NCBI RefSeq assembly: GCF_026151205.1
Contig: NC_087077.1
Span: 2,728,001 to 2,792,000, forward strand
Length of the DNA stretch: 64,000 nt
Direction of reading: 5' to 3'
Source: Bolinopsis microptera
Lineage: Eukaryota > Ctenophora > Tentaculata > Lobata > Bolinopsidae
This document shows, piece by piece, positions 20,383-30,285 of this stretch. Made by a program: the position numbers and the translations under genes. The notes under the pieces are model-generated. The model was not told the origin of the DNA and did not search any database. It saw only the letters and a program-made list of their open reading frames with translations. Each line of letters starts with the position of its first letter. Within the stretch, counting starts at the first letter, position 1.

Positions 20383-22644
20383 TTAAATATTACCAAAAAT
20401 ATCACCAGTTAATAATTTGGTTATCAATCTTAAAGATGGGCTTCGGTCCGTGTATTTGATTAGCATCGACTCAATCTTGGGAAATCGTTTGAAGTTTCTG
20501 ACAAGTTTTGAAACTGTTTCAGAGTTTCCTACCTCGGTCGACAATTCAACAACATCGAGGACATATTCGATCGGATCCCAAGTTATGTCAAGCTCACTTT
20601 TTTTTTGTTCATATCCCGTAGCTCCTCAGCTTTAAAAATTGTTTCAATCATCATTGATAATATTCCGTTATCTATCATTCTTTCCACTCCTTCTTTGCCT
20701 TTGAGCCGGAAAACATGCATGGTGATAAAAATTTGGTTCAAGCAAGATTCAAAGCTGCTGAGGGTAAGTGGGTGTTGTTTCAATCTATTCACCATATCTT
20801 CGAATATTCCAGATTCATCATTTCCATCTTTTGCAACTGCAAGGCCAAGAATGTCCAGAATCTGGTATTGTCGTTGTGGGTACAATCTTGCAGCACGGAT
20901 GATTAAGCCAATTGAATCTTTGGTCAATATCTTCATCATTATTCTATACGGTATGTTAACAATAAAGAATTGTAGAAAACCTATACAATTGCTCATTACA
21001 GTTAAATCATCGGTTAATGATAATTGGTTTTGGCTGGTAATTCTGTTTAATAACTGGAGAGCACTTGGAAAGAACCGTATCATATCCACAAGTTTCACTT
21101 CATCTCGAAACCAGTTTATTGCTGTGATGCATGTATCCTGTAATTGCTGAAAGACCTTAATATTGTTTGACAGAACTTCAGCATGAGATATAATATCAAC
21201 GATACCCTCTTTCACAAGGAAACGATTAGCTTTTTGTATGTCAGATTCATCCATGCAAAACAATATCATTGACTTCGCCATACATATTATGAGAGTCACG
21301 ATATCTGGCAAGAATATTGCATTTGTCTCGATTCGTTTAACATAAGTAAGGGCACTTGATACAATTAATAAAAGTTCTTCAGAGTTATCGTAGTTTAGTG
21401 TAAATGGTGATAAAATCAAGATGTCTAGCACTTGTTGGAAAATATCTTCTTCGTTCAGGAAACAAGCCAGAAGGACTATTGACAACTCCACCTTTCCATT
21501 CATCAGTAAGTGATTAGTCTCCCCTGAAGGTGAAGAGCTTTCAAAAACGTCTTTTACCATCTGAAGCAGTGGTACAATCAATTGTTTGTCATTCCAATAT
21601 TTAACAGCTGTGCAGACCATTCTGGGAAAGGTAGGGTCACGGTTAAGTATACGGACCTTTACTGATAGTTGAAATTCGACATATGACGTCATCTAGCGTC
21701 ATCTAGCGTCATCTAGCGTCATCTAGCGTGAAATATCGCCAGATGATGATAGATGACGCTAGATGACGCTATCATCATCTGGCGATATTTCACGCTAGAT
21801 GACGCTAGATGACGCTAGATGACGTCATATGTCGAATTTCAACTATCAGTAAAGGTCCAAGTATACTGCTCAGGACGTTTGACCGTTCAGCCCCGAAGTA
21901 CCCCTCTACATATTCCATGATTTGGCCCCGGGAGAAATCAAACATGGGAAGGTCCCAAACATTACTATACGGATTCTCTCGAGCTTCTTTGATTTTTGAT
22001 GCAAATTCATCCGGATCACAGCTTAGGCTGTTTCCTTTTATAGGCTCAACTAAAACTGGCCGAAACTCTTTGCTGCTTGTGCTTTCCAGTGGGTCTCTTT
22101 CCTGTCCTTTCAAGCTTGTCTGGGGCTTAATTTCTGGGCGTGTTTTATTTGACTTACCAGCTTTTTGTTTACCTTCCGCCTTTTTGACGCCCTGATCTGA
22201 TATAAAATCGAGAATTGGCGCCACTTTAAATTCTTTTGCAAAAGAAGTTATAACATTTTGTAGTTCATCATCTTTACTTAGTATCCTCCCGAGATCTGAA
22301 ATGAACAGAAATTGTTTGATTTTAAGTTCACGATGCAAGTTACCACCTGAACATTAAAAATAGGAAGTACTTATTTGATGTAACCAATTTATCTGCAGTG
22401 TCCCGCAAAAACATACTTTTGTTTCACAATATTTACAAACAAGGCAATTAATGGTAATAAATCATAATGTGTACACCCAATGCTTACCAGTACCTCTTGC
22501 TGTTTCTGATATCGAACTCATATTAAACTTTTCAAACTGATCAATCAATTCCAGAACTCTGCGTCTGTTCTTCCGCCGTCTGTTGTTTTCTTTTGTTTTG
22601 ATACTATTTACTATCAGGTCTACTGTCACACTTATTTCTTCCAT
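20383..22644 (-). pseudogene. Unrecognised helical-repeat-like gene, copy 1, broken by a palindromic insertion
   Basis: Exon 1 is 22488-22644 (ATG 22644; MEEISVTVDLIVNSIK...), with donor GTAAGC after phase 1. Exon 2 starts at 22346 and reads through a charged linker (KGQERDPLE) and the block WDLPMFDFSRGQIMEYVEGY. At 21866 it is interrupted by a 206 bp palindromic element plus an 8-bp duplication. The frame resumes below 21653 with DPTFPRMVCTAVKYWND and continues as helical repeats of armadillo/HEAT character (ACFLNEEDIFQQVLDIL, SSALTYVKRIE). A second break occurs at an A9 run near 20600, after which another frame continues to a TAA at 20383. I do not recognise the family. A related damaged copy is at 25180-26277. 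Confidence 0.7.
21653..21858. mobile_element. 206 bp fully palindromic transposon, 8-bp TSD
   Basis: Two arms of about 103 bases, inverted along essentially their whole length, starting GGACCTTTACTGATAG and ending in its complement. Each arm contains repeated CATCTAGCGT units. An exact 8-bp duplication AAGTATAC flanks it (21645-21652, 21859-21866). The uninterrupted site is present in the paralogous copy at about 26132-26143. The 8-bp TSD fits hAT-type mobilisation. The 214-base net gain is not a multiple of three and it introduces stops, so it disrupts the host exon. Confidence 0.92.
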
Positions 22645-24300
22645 TCTATTTCTATAACTGATTTATCACACGATCATTATAACATTTATAACAAGTACGT
22701 GTGAAACTGGTTGAATATATATGTTTCAAATGATTAATTATAAAATGAATTATCGCTTCAGCTAACTTACTTAGTTCAACTAAACTATTTCAATTCTATT
22801 CGTAATGAAATATTTACTCGCACGCGTTAGCAATGTATATATTTATTTGGAAATTCGGTTTTTAATAGAAATGGAAGAAAAAGAATAACGAAGCAGAGGA
22901 GAAACCACTAAATAAAGGATCAAGACGAGGACTCCAATATTAATACTATAAATAGAAAACGTAACGGGAAATATTTCACTGCTCGCAGCTTGTAATGTTG
23001 GACTTGTCTTCACCATCATCACGCCTAAGATTAACTCAATTTTGGTGACAAGACACTGATAAATTAAATGGGCTTGCATGGAATCGTGGATGCAAATAAT
23101 TTTAATAAAAAACAAAACGTCTAAGGTGATGTGTTACTGAACATCCATCACGTTCATACGAATACATATGCAGAGTTATCATAATTACATTACCAAAATG
23201 CACCCGGTAACGAAATTCAATACTCAGATCTAAACATTTTAAGTTTCCAGAGAAAATTTTACAAAAAGACTTTTCTTTGTGCTTGCACATTAATAACCTT
23301 ACGAAAATAACTTTCCGAAAATTAAATGAAAACTGATAAATTCTATACTACGACTTTATCTGAACTGTGGAAATTGGGAAGATCTTCCAATCAACAAGCA
23401 CCATGCATCTCAGTAAATAACTCTAACCAAATCGTCGTTTGAATGTGGGACAATTTCAAAAACTTAACTAAAGTATTAGCAAAACTGCACGTTTTGCTCT
23501 AGATACACACTTTTTTATAGATTTTACCGGCGTATCCTCTAAAATCACCTAATTTGTTCAATTTTAGGGAGGGGCACCAAAAAGGGAGGGGGGCGCTTTT
23601 TCGGCGGGGGGTGGGGTAGGACACCAACAGGCAACGTTACCCAGCGGCGGTTTGCCCACTATTTCCGATCCAAAAATACAAACCCCCTGGCTCGTGCAGC
23701 AAACTGATCTACTGAAAATAGTACCATTCACTTTAGCTAGGATTAATGTTGTTGATCCCACGGTCCAAGTCCAGGCTCTCACTGCACAGTGCACAGTGCA
23801 CTTATCGCATGGATGCAGTTTATGTACGGTTATCAAATTCAATTTAGCTTCACTAGGCTCCCTGCTCAACAGCTGTGTAAACAGGTATTGGAAAACTGGA
23901 GGCGGTCTGTGGTGATCCGCTATTTAGTACTACAGCTTAATGTTAGTGTGTAATAACATTACAACCGAGCTGACAACCAACTAGACGTGATCACTAATCC
24001 CCTGGTACATCGCGATAATGTTAGTAACAGAAACAGAATCAGTCAGCATGTATGAGAGGATATAATTGTTATGAAGTAAATGCTGCCTGAGATCCAAAGA
24101 ATAAAGTATTTCTACGGTCTGAAGTGAAAAGTAGTCTACTCGACAAAAATTGATTAGCTTGAATGAATATGCGCAATGTGACATGTGACTGTGAGATCAT
24201 TTGAATTTTGATATTTCTTCATATTTTCAGGTTTTTCGAAATAGTAGATGGTTCTAAATAACATTGTACAGACATCTTTGCATGTACCCCTCCGCCAGCC
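22645..24300. other. Non-coding, no recognised gene
   Basis: AT-rich upstream region of the broken gene. A G-rich stretch at 23568-23620 and a short CACTGCACAGTGCACAGTG repeat near 23780 are the only notable points. Confidence 0.5.
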
Positions 24301-24304
24301 TGAC

Positions 24305-24790
24305 TGTATACTGGTTACGATAAAATGATGGGTCGGGCAGCGTTTGAAAAAATAACCGTAAGCTCCATTAAAAGTTCGTGAACAATTGCCTCATATTCAT
24401 AATTCTGAATTCATAACAGAGTTTGTATTTGTGCGGCTTCGTTTGCACCGGGCACCCCTCCGCCGGCCCGATGAGATGATGAGTCCGTAGACTGCAGAGG
24501 GGGTGTATCTTTTACTTCTAATCTGCGACAATTGCAAAGTGTAATAATGTTAATTGTGTTTTACTGGGCGGCGCTTATAGTTATAATTATATTAGTCTGT
24601 CATAATTCCGTGCCATATCTTCAATCAATATGATTATGAACATTGAACACTGAGATTCCCAAGTAAATTGTGTCATGTAATGTGAAAAACAGTAAATATT
24701 ATAGTTTTGTGGGTATATAAGTGTATATATCGAGCAAGAACCAAACATAATTTTTGCCGTTACGTAGTCTCGCCAGATGTGTCGATCACG
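24305..24790. repeat. Dispersed repeat R, copy b (uninterrupted)
   Basis: The most continuous copy of repeat R, from TGGTTACGATAAAATGATGG to CTCGCCAGATGTGTCGATCA. It provides the empty target site for element T1 of copy a: ACTGCAGAGGGGGTGTATC here versus ATGCAGAGG-T1-ATGCAGAGG there. No coding capacity. Confidence 0.75.
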
Positions 24791-25179
24791 CGCGTGTTTT
24801 CAGAAAGGCAATTGGTCGATCTTTTGACAATAGTTGCGATTTGCCATATTTTATTCATTCGAGTACGGTCAGACCATGAACTTCCATAATGATCAAAGAC
24901 AAAATGACACAAGAATTGTTGACAAAAATTGCTAAAATCACATCAAAAGGTATAATAATTAATATAATAATTAAATATCTTATCATTCGACGAAAAAACA
25001 AAAATGCCGTTTTTAAACGCCAGATTTTATCGACGATTAATTTTTCACCGAAATGCTTTTACTGTTAGAAATTAATGATCTGCTCTGTAATAACGATTTT
25101 CAGTGAATTTGAACATGAGGATTAAGATTAGTTTACAATCAACGCTGAAAGTACAAACAAAATTATTTTTAAACATTAA
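24791..25179. other. Non-coding, no recognised feature
   Basis: AT-rich DNA between repeat R copy b and the second copy of the unrecognised gene. Confidence 0.5.
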
Positions 25180-26277
25180 TCATTCAAATGCCCAATATAA
25201 ATAGGCCACTTTGTCGATGCACGTTGGACAGCCATTAATTGGGCAAATTAAGTTTAAACAAGCAAGCTTCTGAGTTAATGTTGGTGAGTGGGCGCTGTCT
25301 TTGATCACTCCACGTTTATCTTTTGTAGCTGCTAAATCGAGAATATCTAGAACCTGGCTTTGTCTTATTGAGTAGATTCTCGAAAAACGGATGATTAAGC
25401 CAATTGAATCTTCGTTCAATATCTTCATCATATACGGTATGTTAACAATAAAGAATTGTAGAAAATGTAAACAAGTATCCTTTATGTGATCATCTACAAT
25501 CGATATTTGTTTTTTGCTGAGCATTGTGTTTAATAACTGAAGAGCACATGGAAATATGGGCAGCAGATCCACAGGTTTCACCTCTTCTTTGAACCAGTTT
25601 ATTAACAAAATGCTCACACCCTGTATATATATTAGGCGAAGTAAGTCGCAATCTTTGTATGCAGACAGAACTTCAGTTAGAGCATCAACGATACCCTCTT
25701 TCACAAGAAAACGTTTAGCTTTCTGTACATCAGATTCATTGAACTCCAAGTGGATTGTTTCTTCCATATATTGTATGAGAAGCAAGATGTTTAGCTGCAA
25801 AATTAGTGAATGTGTCTCGATTCGTTTAACATAAGTAAGGGCACTCGATACGAGTAGTAAAACGTCTTCTAACTTATTGTACTCGACTGGAAATGGTGAT
25901 CCATGAAAGATTCCTAGAACTTGGTTGAAAATATCTTCTTCATTCAGGAAACAAGCCAAAAGAGCGGTTGCCAACATCACCTTTTCATTTACTAGCCATT
26001 GACAAATCTCCTCTGAATCAAACGACCTCTTCTCAAAAACGTGTTTTACCATCTTAAGTAGTGGTACAATCAATCTCTTGTCATTCCAATATTTAACGGC
26101 TGTGCAGACCATTCTGGGAAAGGTAGGGTCACAGTTAAGTATACTGCTCTGGATGTTTGACCGTTCAGCCCCAAAGTACCCCTCTATATATTCCATGATT
26201 TGGTCCCGGGAGAAATCAAACATGGGAAGGTCCCAAACATTACTATACGGATTCTCTCTAGCTTCACTGATTTTTGA
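25180..26277 (-). pseudogene. Unrecognised helical-repeat-like gene, copy 2, truncated at both ends
   Basis: An open frame of about 365 codons with clear similarity to the gene at 20383-22644 (WDLPMFDFSRDQIMEYIEGY, DPTFPRMVCTAVKYWND, LLACFLNEEDIF, SSALTYVKRIET). It is uninterrupted where copy 1 carries the palindromic element. The 5' part, with exon 1 and the linker, is missing: homology ends at 26277, exactly where element T2 begins. The 3' end diverges from copy 1 after residues aligning near 20750 and stops at 25180, so the C-terminal 100 or so residues are gone. It could be expressed only if it acquired a new promoter, so I call it a truncated pseudogene. Confidence 0.65.
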
Positions 26278-26514
26278 GGCTCTTACTAATTCGCTCGCCC
26301 AAAAATTTCACGTGACTTTGGTTTTTATGGTTTTGCAGCCGTACAAAACGGTTTTACATAAACCATAATCCCAACCCTAACCCTAACCATAACCCCGAAG
26401 CTAACCATAACCCTTACCACAACCCTAACCCTAACCCGAGCCCTAAACAATCGAATTCATGGTTTACTAGCCTGTCAGATCACGTGACCAAAACGGTTTT
26501 TTGCCCATAACTCT

Positions 26515-29046
26515 CTTACTACTACTACTACTACTACTACTACTATGTCGGAGCTAAGTCCGATCTACGCCAGAAAACCCCCTCCATATATCCCTGTCCC
26601 GCATCAGGGTTCGCAGTTCCTCTTTAGAGTTTGTCCCAACTTCCTTCAGTAACATAGACAAGTAGCTTTGTCTTGGTCGGCCTTGCTGTGCTCTACCGTG
26701 CGTAGGTTCCCATAAGACTAAATCACTGGCAAGTAGCTCAGGATGTCGGATGCAGTGTCCCGCCATTTTTAATCTCCTGCTTCGTAACTTGTTTGACAGC
26801 CTTGGGAGGCTACCATACAAAGTTATATTGCTGACCTTGTCCTTCCATGAGATACCCAGCACCATACGCAACATCTTTGTGTATGTCCCGTCCAAACTTT
26901 TCTCTTGAGCCTTTGTCAGTGTCCAGGTTTCTGATCCGTAGAGCAGTACTGATTCACAAGCCGCTATGAACAATCTAATCTTTAGGCTCTTTGAGAGTTT
27001 GGATTTCCAGATATCCTTCAGTCTATGTAGGGCACCCCACGCTTTTCCCTTTCTAACCCTTATCTCCCTATCTGTGCTCTCAATCCAGGAGCCTAAGTAG
27101 ATGAAATCATCTACATTTTCTATGGCTTCTCCGGATCGACTTTGTAGGTCGCTAGATCGATCCTCCATATTCAGTGTCATGACCTTGGTCTTGCCTTCGT
27201 TTATGTGTAGTCCCACGCTTGCTGCCGCCGATTCTACTCTGAGCAGGAACTCGTTAGCCTTGTCCATGTCCTCAGATATAAGTGCTATATCATCTGCAAA
27301 GTCCACATCGGTGATGATCTTGGGCCCCACTCTTCTGCTTTTTCTACGTTCGAGGGTGAGTCCAAGTCGCTCCGCATCATCGCCTATGGCTTGCCTCATA
27401 CAGTAGTCGATGACTATTGCAAAGAGGTAAGGTGCTAAGGTATCATCCTGTAACACACCTGCAAGTATCTCGAACAATTCAGTTTCTCCGTCTGGAGTTA
27501 GGACTTTGGCCATTGTCTTCTCGTACATGAGCCGTATAAGCTGCACGATTTTGACTGGAATGCCGTAAGCTTCTAGAATCTTTAGCATTTTCCCACGATG
27601 TACACTGTCGAAAGCCTTCTTAAAGTCTATAAATGTCAGAACAGCTGGCAGTTTCCGACTCTTGACACCCTCTATAAGACGTCTCAGTACCAATATCTGT
27701 TGAGTTGTTGACCTTCCTGGTCTGAATCCATTCTGGTTTCTACGCAGAATTGTCTCGATTTCTGGCTTCAACCGGTTTAGAACCATCTTGTTTAGAGACT
27801 TGGCAACTAGGGATGACAAGCTTATTCCCCGATAGTTCATTGGTTCGCTAAGGTCGCCCTTCTTTGGAATTGGTATGATGTTGGCAGTTGACCATTGGTC
27901 TGGTTTCTCACCTTTCAATAGAGCATTGTTACAGAAGTCTAAGACAATTTGATCAAGGTCGCATCGTTTTAAGACTTCTGGGGCTATGTTGTCGTCACCC
28001 CATGCTTTCCCTTCCTTTATGCTGGACTTTGCTTTCCTGTACTCATCCAACGTAAACGGTTCTGTTCCGATATTCAGAGGTGGGTGGACTGGATCAATAT
28101 CCTCTTCCGCGTTCTCTACCGTCGGTGGTGAGCCGAGAAGAGTAGCAAAATAGTCCTTCCATTTCTGAACCCTTTCCGTTGGTGAGTTTCCCTTGATTTT
28201 GCCAGTATATGATGGAGCTTTACCTGTGATCTTGTTGATCATGGTCCAGCTTTTAGCATGTCTGCCCTGCCAACTTGCTTCCTCCAGTTCCCGGACCTGC
28301 CCCTCCAGCAGGTGCTCTTTGGCTGCTTGATAAGCATCGCCTAGCTTCTGTTTGCCCTCTTGAACAGCTATTCGGTTGTCTTCTGTAGCATCTGAGTGGT
28401 ATTTTATGCTACATTCCCTCAGCTTCAGCCTGGCAATCTCAACACTTGGAGTCGCTGAGATTTTACATCTTTTCTTTTTCTCCTTTTCAGGTAGTAAAAG
28501 TCGAGAAGTTGTCCTATTCGCATCAATAAAGCATTGGTACCTTTCTGTTGCCGTCTGATCATCCTTTTCAAGTATGGAAAAGCGGTTTTTAACTTCCACT
28601 GTGTACCTCTCTTGTAGAGCGATATCAGTTTTAAGTTTAGACCAGTCCAGAACCGGAGCCCTCTTCTCCGTCTTGCTTATCCGTAGACTAAGCTTTACCC
28701 TTGCTACGACTACTCTGTGATCCGAGCCAATACTGTGGAAACTACCATATGCTTCGGAGTTCTTGACGGAGTTCCGCCATTTCTTCCGGCAAATGATGAA
28801 GTCGATTTGAGATTTACTTTGACTCATATCTGAGAGATATGTCCAGAGTTTACCTCTTCGCTTCTGAAATCTGGTGTTTGTGATTTCTAGCTGTCGCTCC
28901 AACAGCATATCCTCTAGCAGTCTACCATTTCGGTTTGCTGGACCCTTGTGGAAGGATGTCCAGTTTCCTGATGATGAGACATGCGCATTGAGGTCTCCTA
29001 CAACGAATAGTAAGTTGTGGGCTGGTATCTGGTCGACTCTCTTGTA
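26515..29046 (-). mobile_element. 5'-truncated RTE-like LINE with (TAG)n tail and 14-bp TSD
   Basis: Flanked by an exact 14-bp duplication TTGCCCATAACTCT (26501-26514, 29047-29060). The empty site is present in T1 around 12759-12772 (reverse strand). The element runs on the minus strand from 29046 and ends in about nine TAG/TAC trinucleotides at 26515-26546, the microsatellite tail typical of RTE-type LINEs. The 5' end is truncated inside the endonuclease domain. Confidence 0.88.
26554..28908 (-). CDS. RTE-like LINE endonuclease-reverse transcriptase (N-terminally truncated)
   Basis: 784 codons from the first ATG. The frame stays open upstream to 29046, including VVGDLNAHV, the GDxN endonuclease motif. 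RT landmarks are IPIPKKGDLSEPMNYRGISL, NGFRPGRSTTQQIL, TFIDFKKAFDSVHRG, GVLQDDTLAPYLFAIV and the catalytic DVDFADDIALIS. The C-terminal block WKSKLSKSLKIRLF ... YGSETWTL ... HCIRHPE ... GRPRQSYL is typical of RTE-group elements in invertebrates. Lacking the first part of its endonuclease, this copy cannot retrotranspose itself. The long intact frame suggests a young insertion. Confidence 0.85.
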   Translation of the reverse strand: MLLERQLEITNTRFQKRRGKLWTYLSDMSQSKSQIDFIICRKKWRNSVKNSEAYGSFHSIGSDHRVVVARVKLSLRISKTEKRAPVLDWSKLKTDIALQERYTVEVKNRFSILEKDDQTATERYQCFIDANRTTSRLLLPEKEKKKRCKISATPSVEIARLKLRECSIKYHSDATEDNRIAVQEGKQKLGDAYQAAKEHLLEGQVRELEEASWQGRHAKSWTMINKITGKAPSYTGKIKGNSPTERVQKWKDYFATLLGSPPTVENAEEDIDPVHPPLNIGTEPFTLDEYRKAKSSIKEGKAWGDDNIAPEVLKRCDLDQIVLDFCNNALLKGEKPDQWSTANIIPIPKKGDLSEPMNYRGISLSSLVAKSLNKMVLNRLKPEIETILRRNQNGFRPGRSTTQQILVLRRLIEGVKSRKLPAVLTFIDFKKAFDSVHRGKMLKILEAYGIPVKIVQLIRLMYEKTMAKVLTPDGETELFEILAGVLQDDTLAPYLFAIVIDYCMRQAIGDDAERLGLTLERRKSRRVGPKIITDVDFADDIALISEDMDKANEFLLRVESAAASVGLHINEGKTKVMTLNMEDRSSDLQSRSGEAIENVDDFIYLGSWIESTDREIRVRKGKAWGALHRLKDIWKSKLSKSLKIRLFIAACESVLLYGSETWTLTKAQEKSLDGTYTKMLRMVLGISWKDKVSNITLYGSLPRLSNKLRSRRLKMAGHCIRHPELLASDLVLWEPTHGRAQQGRPRQSYLSMLLKEVGTNSKEELRTLMRDRDIWRGFSGVDRT

Positions 29047-29188
29047 TTGCCCATAACTCTTTTGTATTGCGTCATGTGGGGTGATTCGGAATCAGCGTCC
29101 AAAAATACACCGATTTAGATCAATTTCACACCCAAAGGGCCTTTTCACAAGAATTTTCTTAAAATTTGGGCGAGCGATTTAGTAGGAG

Positions 29189-29797
29189 TAGGTAGTGCGC
29201 CATCGACAGTGAGCCGCGCGTGCCGACTGTAGGATGGTTTCTTTGTTCTTAGCGCTAATTTCGGCCAGCACAATTTTCTTCAAACAAATAGATATTGAGT
29301 ATCCTTCCCGACCTCCAATTGCAACAAAAATTGATAAGCTTACTCATAGACTTACAAGGAAAGTGTCCGAAAAATTTAAAGCATATCAAACTGCATCAAA
29401 CATTATGTTACAGCTAAAAGCAGCGTATTTTGCCCCATTTTGATCACTATATCAACTCCGATATCCACCAAATTTTTCGGACAGTTGTGAAAACCCTATT
29501 GGAAGGTCGTCGCCAATTTCCAGAATGATCTCATTTAAGGAACTGAAGATAAATCCGAATAATACGACAAAAATCAACGAATTTGGACGAATTTGGTCAA
29601 ATTACGCAACTTTTACAGCTACTTTTGCTCCAAAAGCCGCGCACCATCAAATATGGCACCTAGGCGAAACTCACTGATCTTTCCAAAAAAGGTATGACAA
29701 ATTTAGTATTGTGAAAATTCTCACAGTCTCTAGAAAACAATGGTACAAAAAATTTTAAAATGATCCGAGCAAGTTTATTTTTATGGTGCACCCCCTA
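29189..29797. mobile_element. Element U: 609 bp inverted-repeat insertion in T2
   Basis: It starts TAGGTAGTGCGCCATC and ends in the complement of TAGGGGGTGCACCATA (12 of 16 bases match). It is flanked by a 7-bp direct repeat GTAGGAG (29182-29188, 29798-29804), or 8 bp if a shared A is counted. Removing it restores the right end of T2. No coding capacity was seen. Confidence 0.65.
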
Positions 29798-29806
29798 GTA
29801 GGAGCG

Positions 29807-30285
29807 GGTTACGATAAAATGATGGGTAGGGCAGCGTTTAAAAAAGTAACCGTAAGCTCCATTATAAGTTCGTGAACAATTGCCTCATAGTCATATTCAT
29901 AATTCTGAATTCATAACAGAGTTTGTATTTGTGCGGCTTCGTTTGCACCGTGCACCCCCTCCGCCGGCCCGATGAGATGATGGGTCCGAGGAGGGGGTGT
30001 ACCTTTTACTTCTAATCTGCAACAAAGCAAAGTGTAATATATTAATTGTGTTTTACTGGGCGGCTTTAATAATATTAGCCAGTAGCACTTAGCAGCTGTC
30101 ATAATTCCGCACCATACCTTTATTCAATATGAACACTGAAACCTGAGATCCCCCCAGGCCAAGTAAATTAAAATTGTGTCATGTGAAAAACAGTAAATAT
30201 TATAGTTTTATGGATTAATCGAGCAAGAACCAAACATAATTTTTGCCAACCTCGCCAAATGCATCGATCACGCGCGCACGCGTTT
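29807..30285. repeat. Dispersed repeat R, copy c
   Basis: The third copy of repeat R, abutting the right end of T2. It shares the GGTTACGATAAAATGATGGG start, the GTGCGGCTTCG block and the TCGAGCAAGAACCAAA block with copies a and b. Confidence 0.75.

Larger units (their letters stand above)
26278..29806. mobile_element. Element T2, carrying a nested LINE and a nested element U
   Basis: A second copy of element T. The left end GGCTCTTACTAATTCGCTC is at 26278, and the right end is the complement of CGCTCCTACTAAATCGCTC, finishing at 29806 after removing element U. The TTAGGG-like core is at about 26361-26450. The LINE inserted at 26515-29046 and element U at 29189-29797. The two sides of T2 have unrelated flanks (gene copy 2 on the left, repeat R on the right) and no target-site duplication, so T2 marks a rearrangement breakpoint. 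Confidence 0.75.

Noticed and set aside
21653-21858. The palindromic element acting as a spliced intron
   Set aside because: A GTATAC donor and CTATCAG acceptor exist at its edges, but joining them leaves TAA in frame, so splicing would not rescue the protein.
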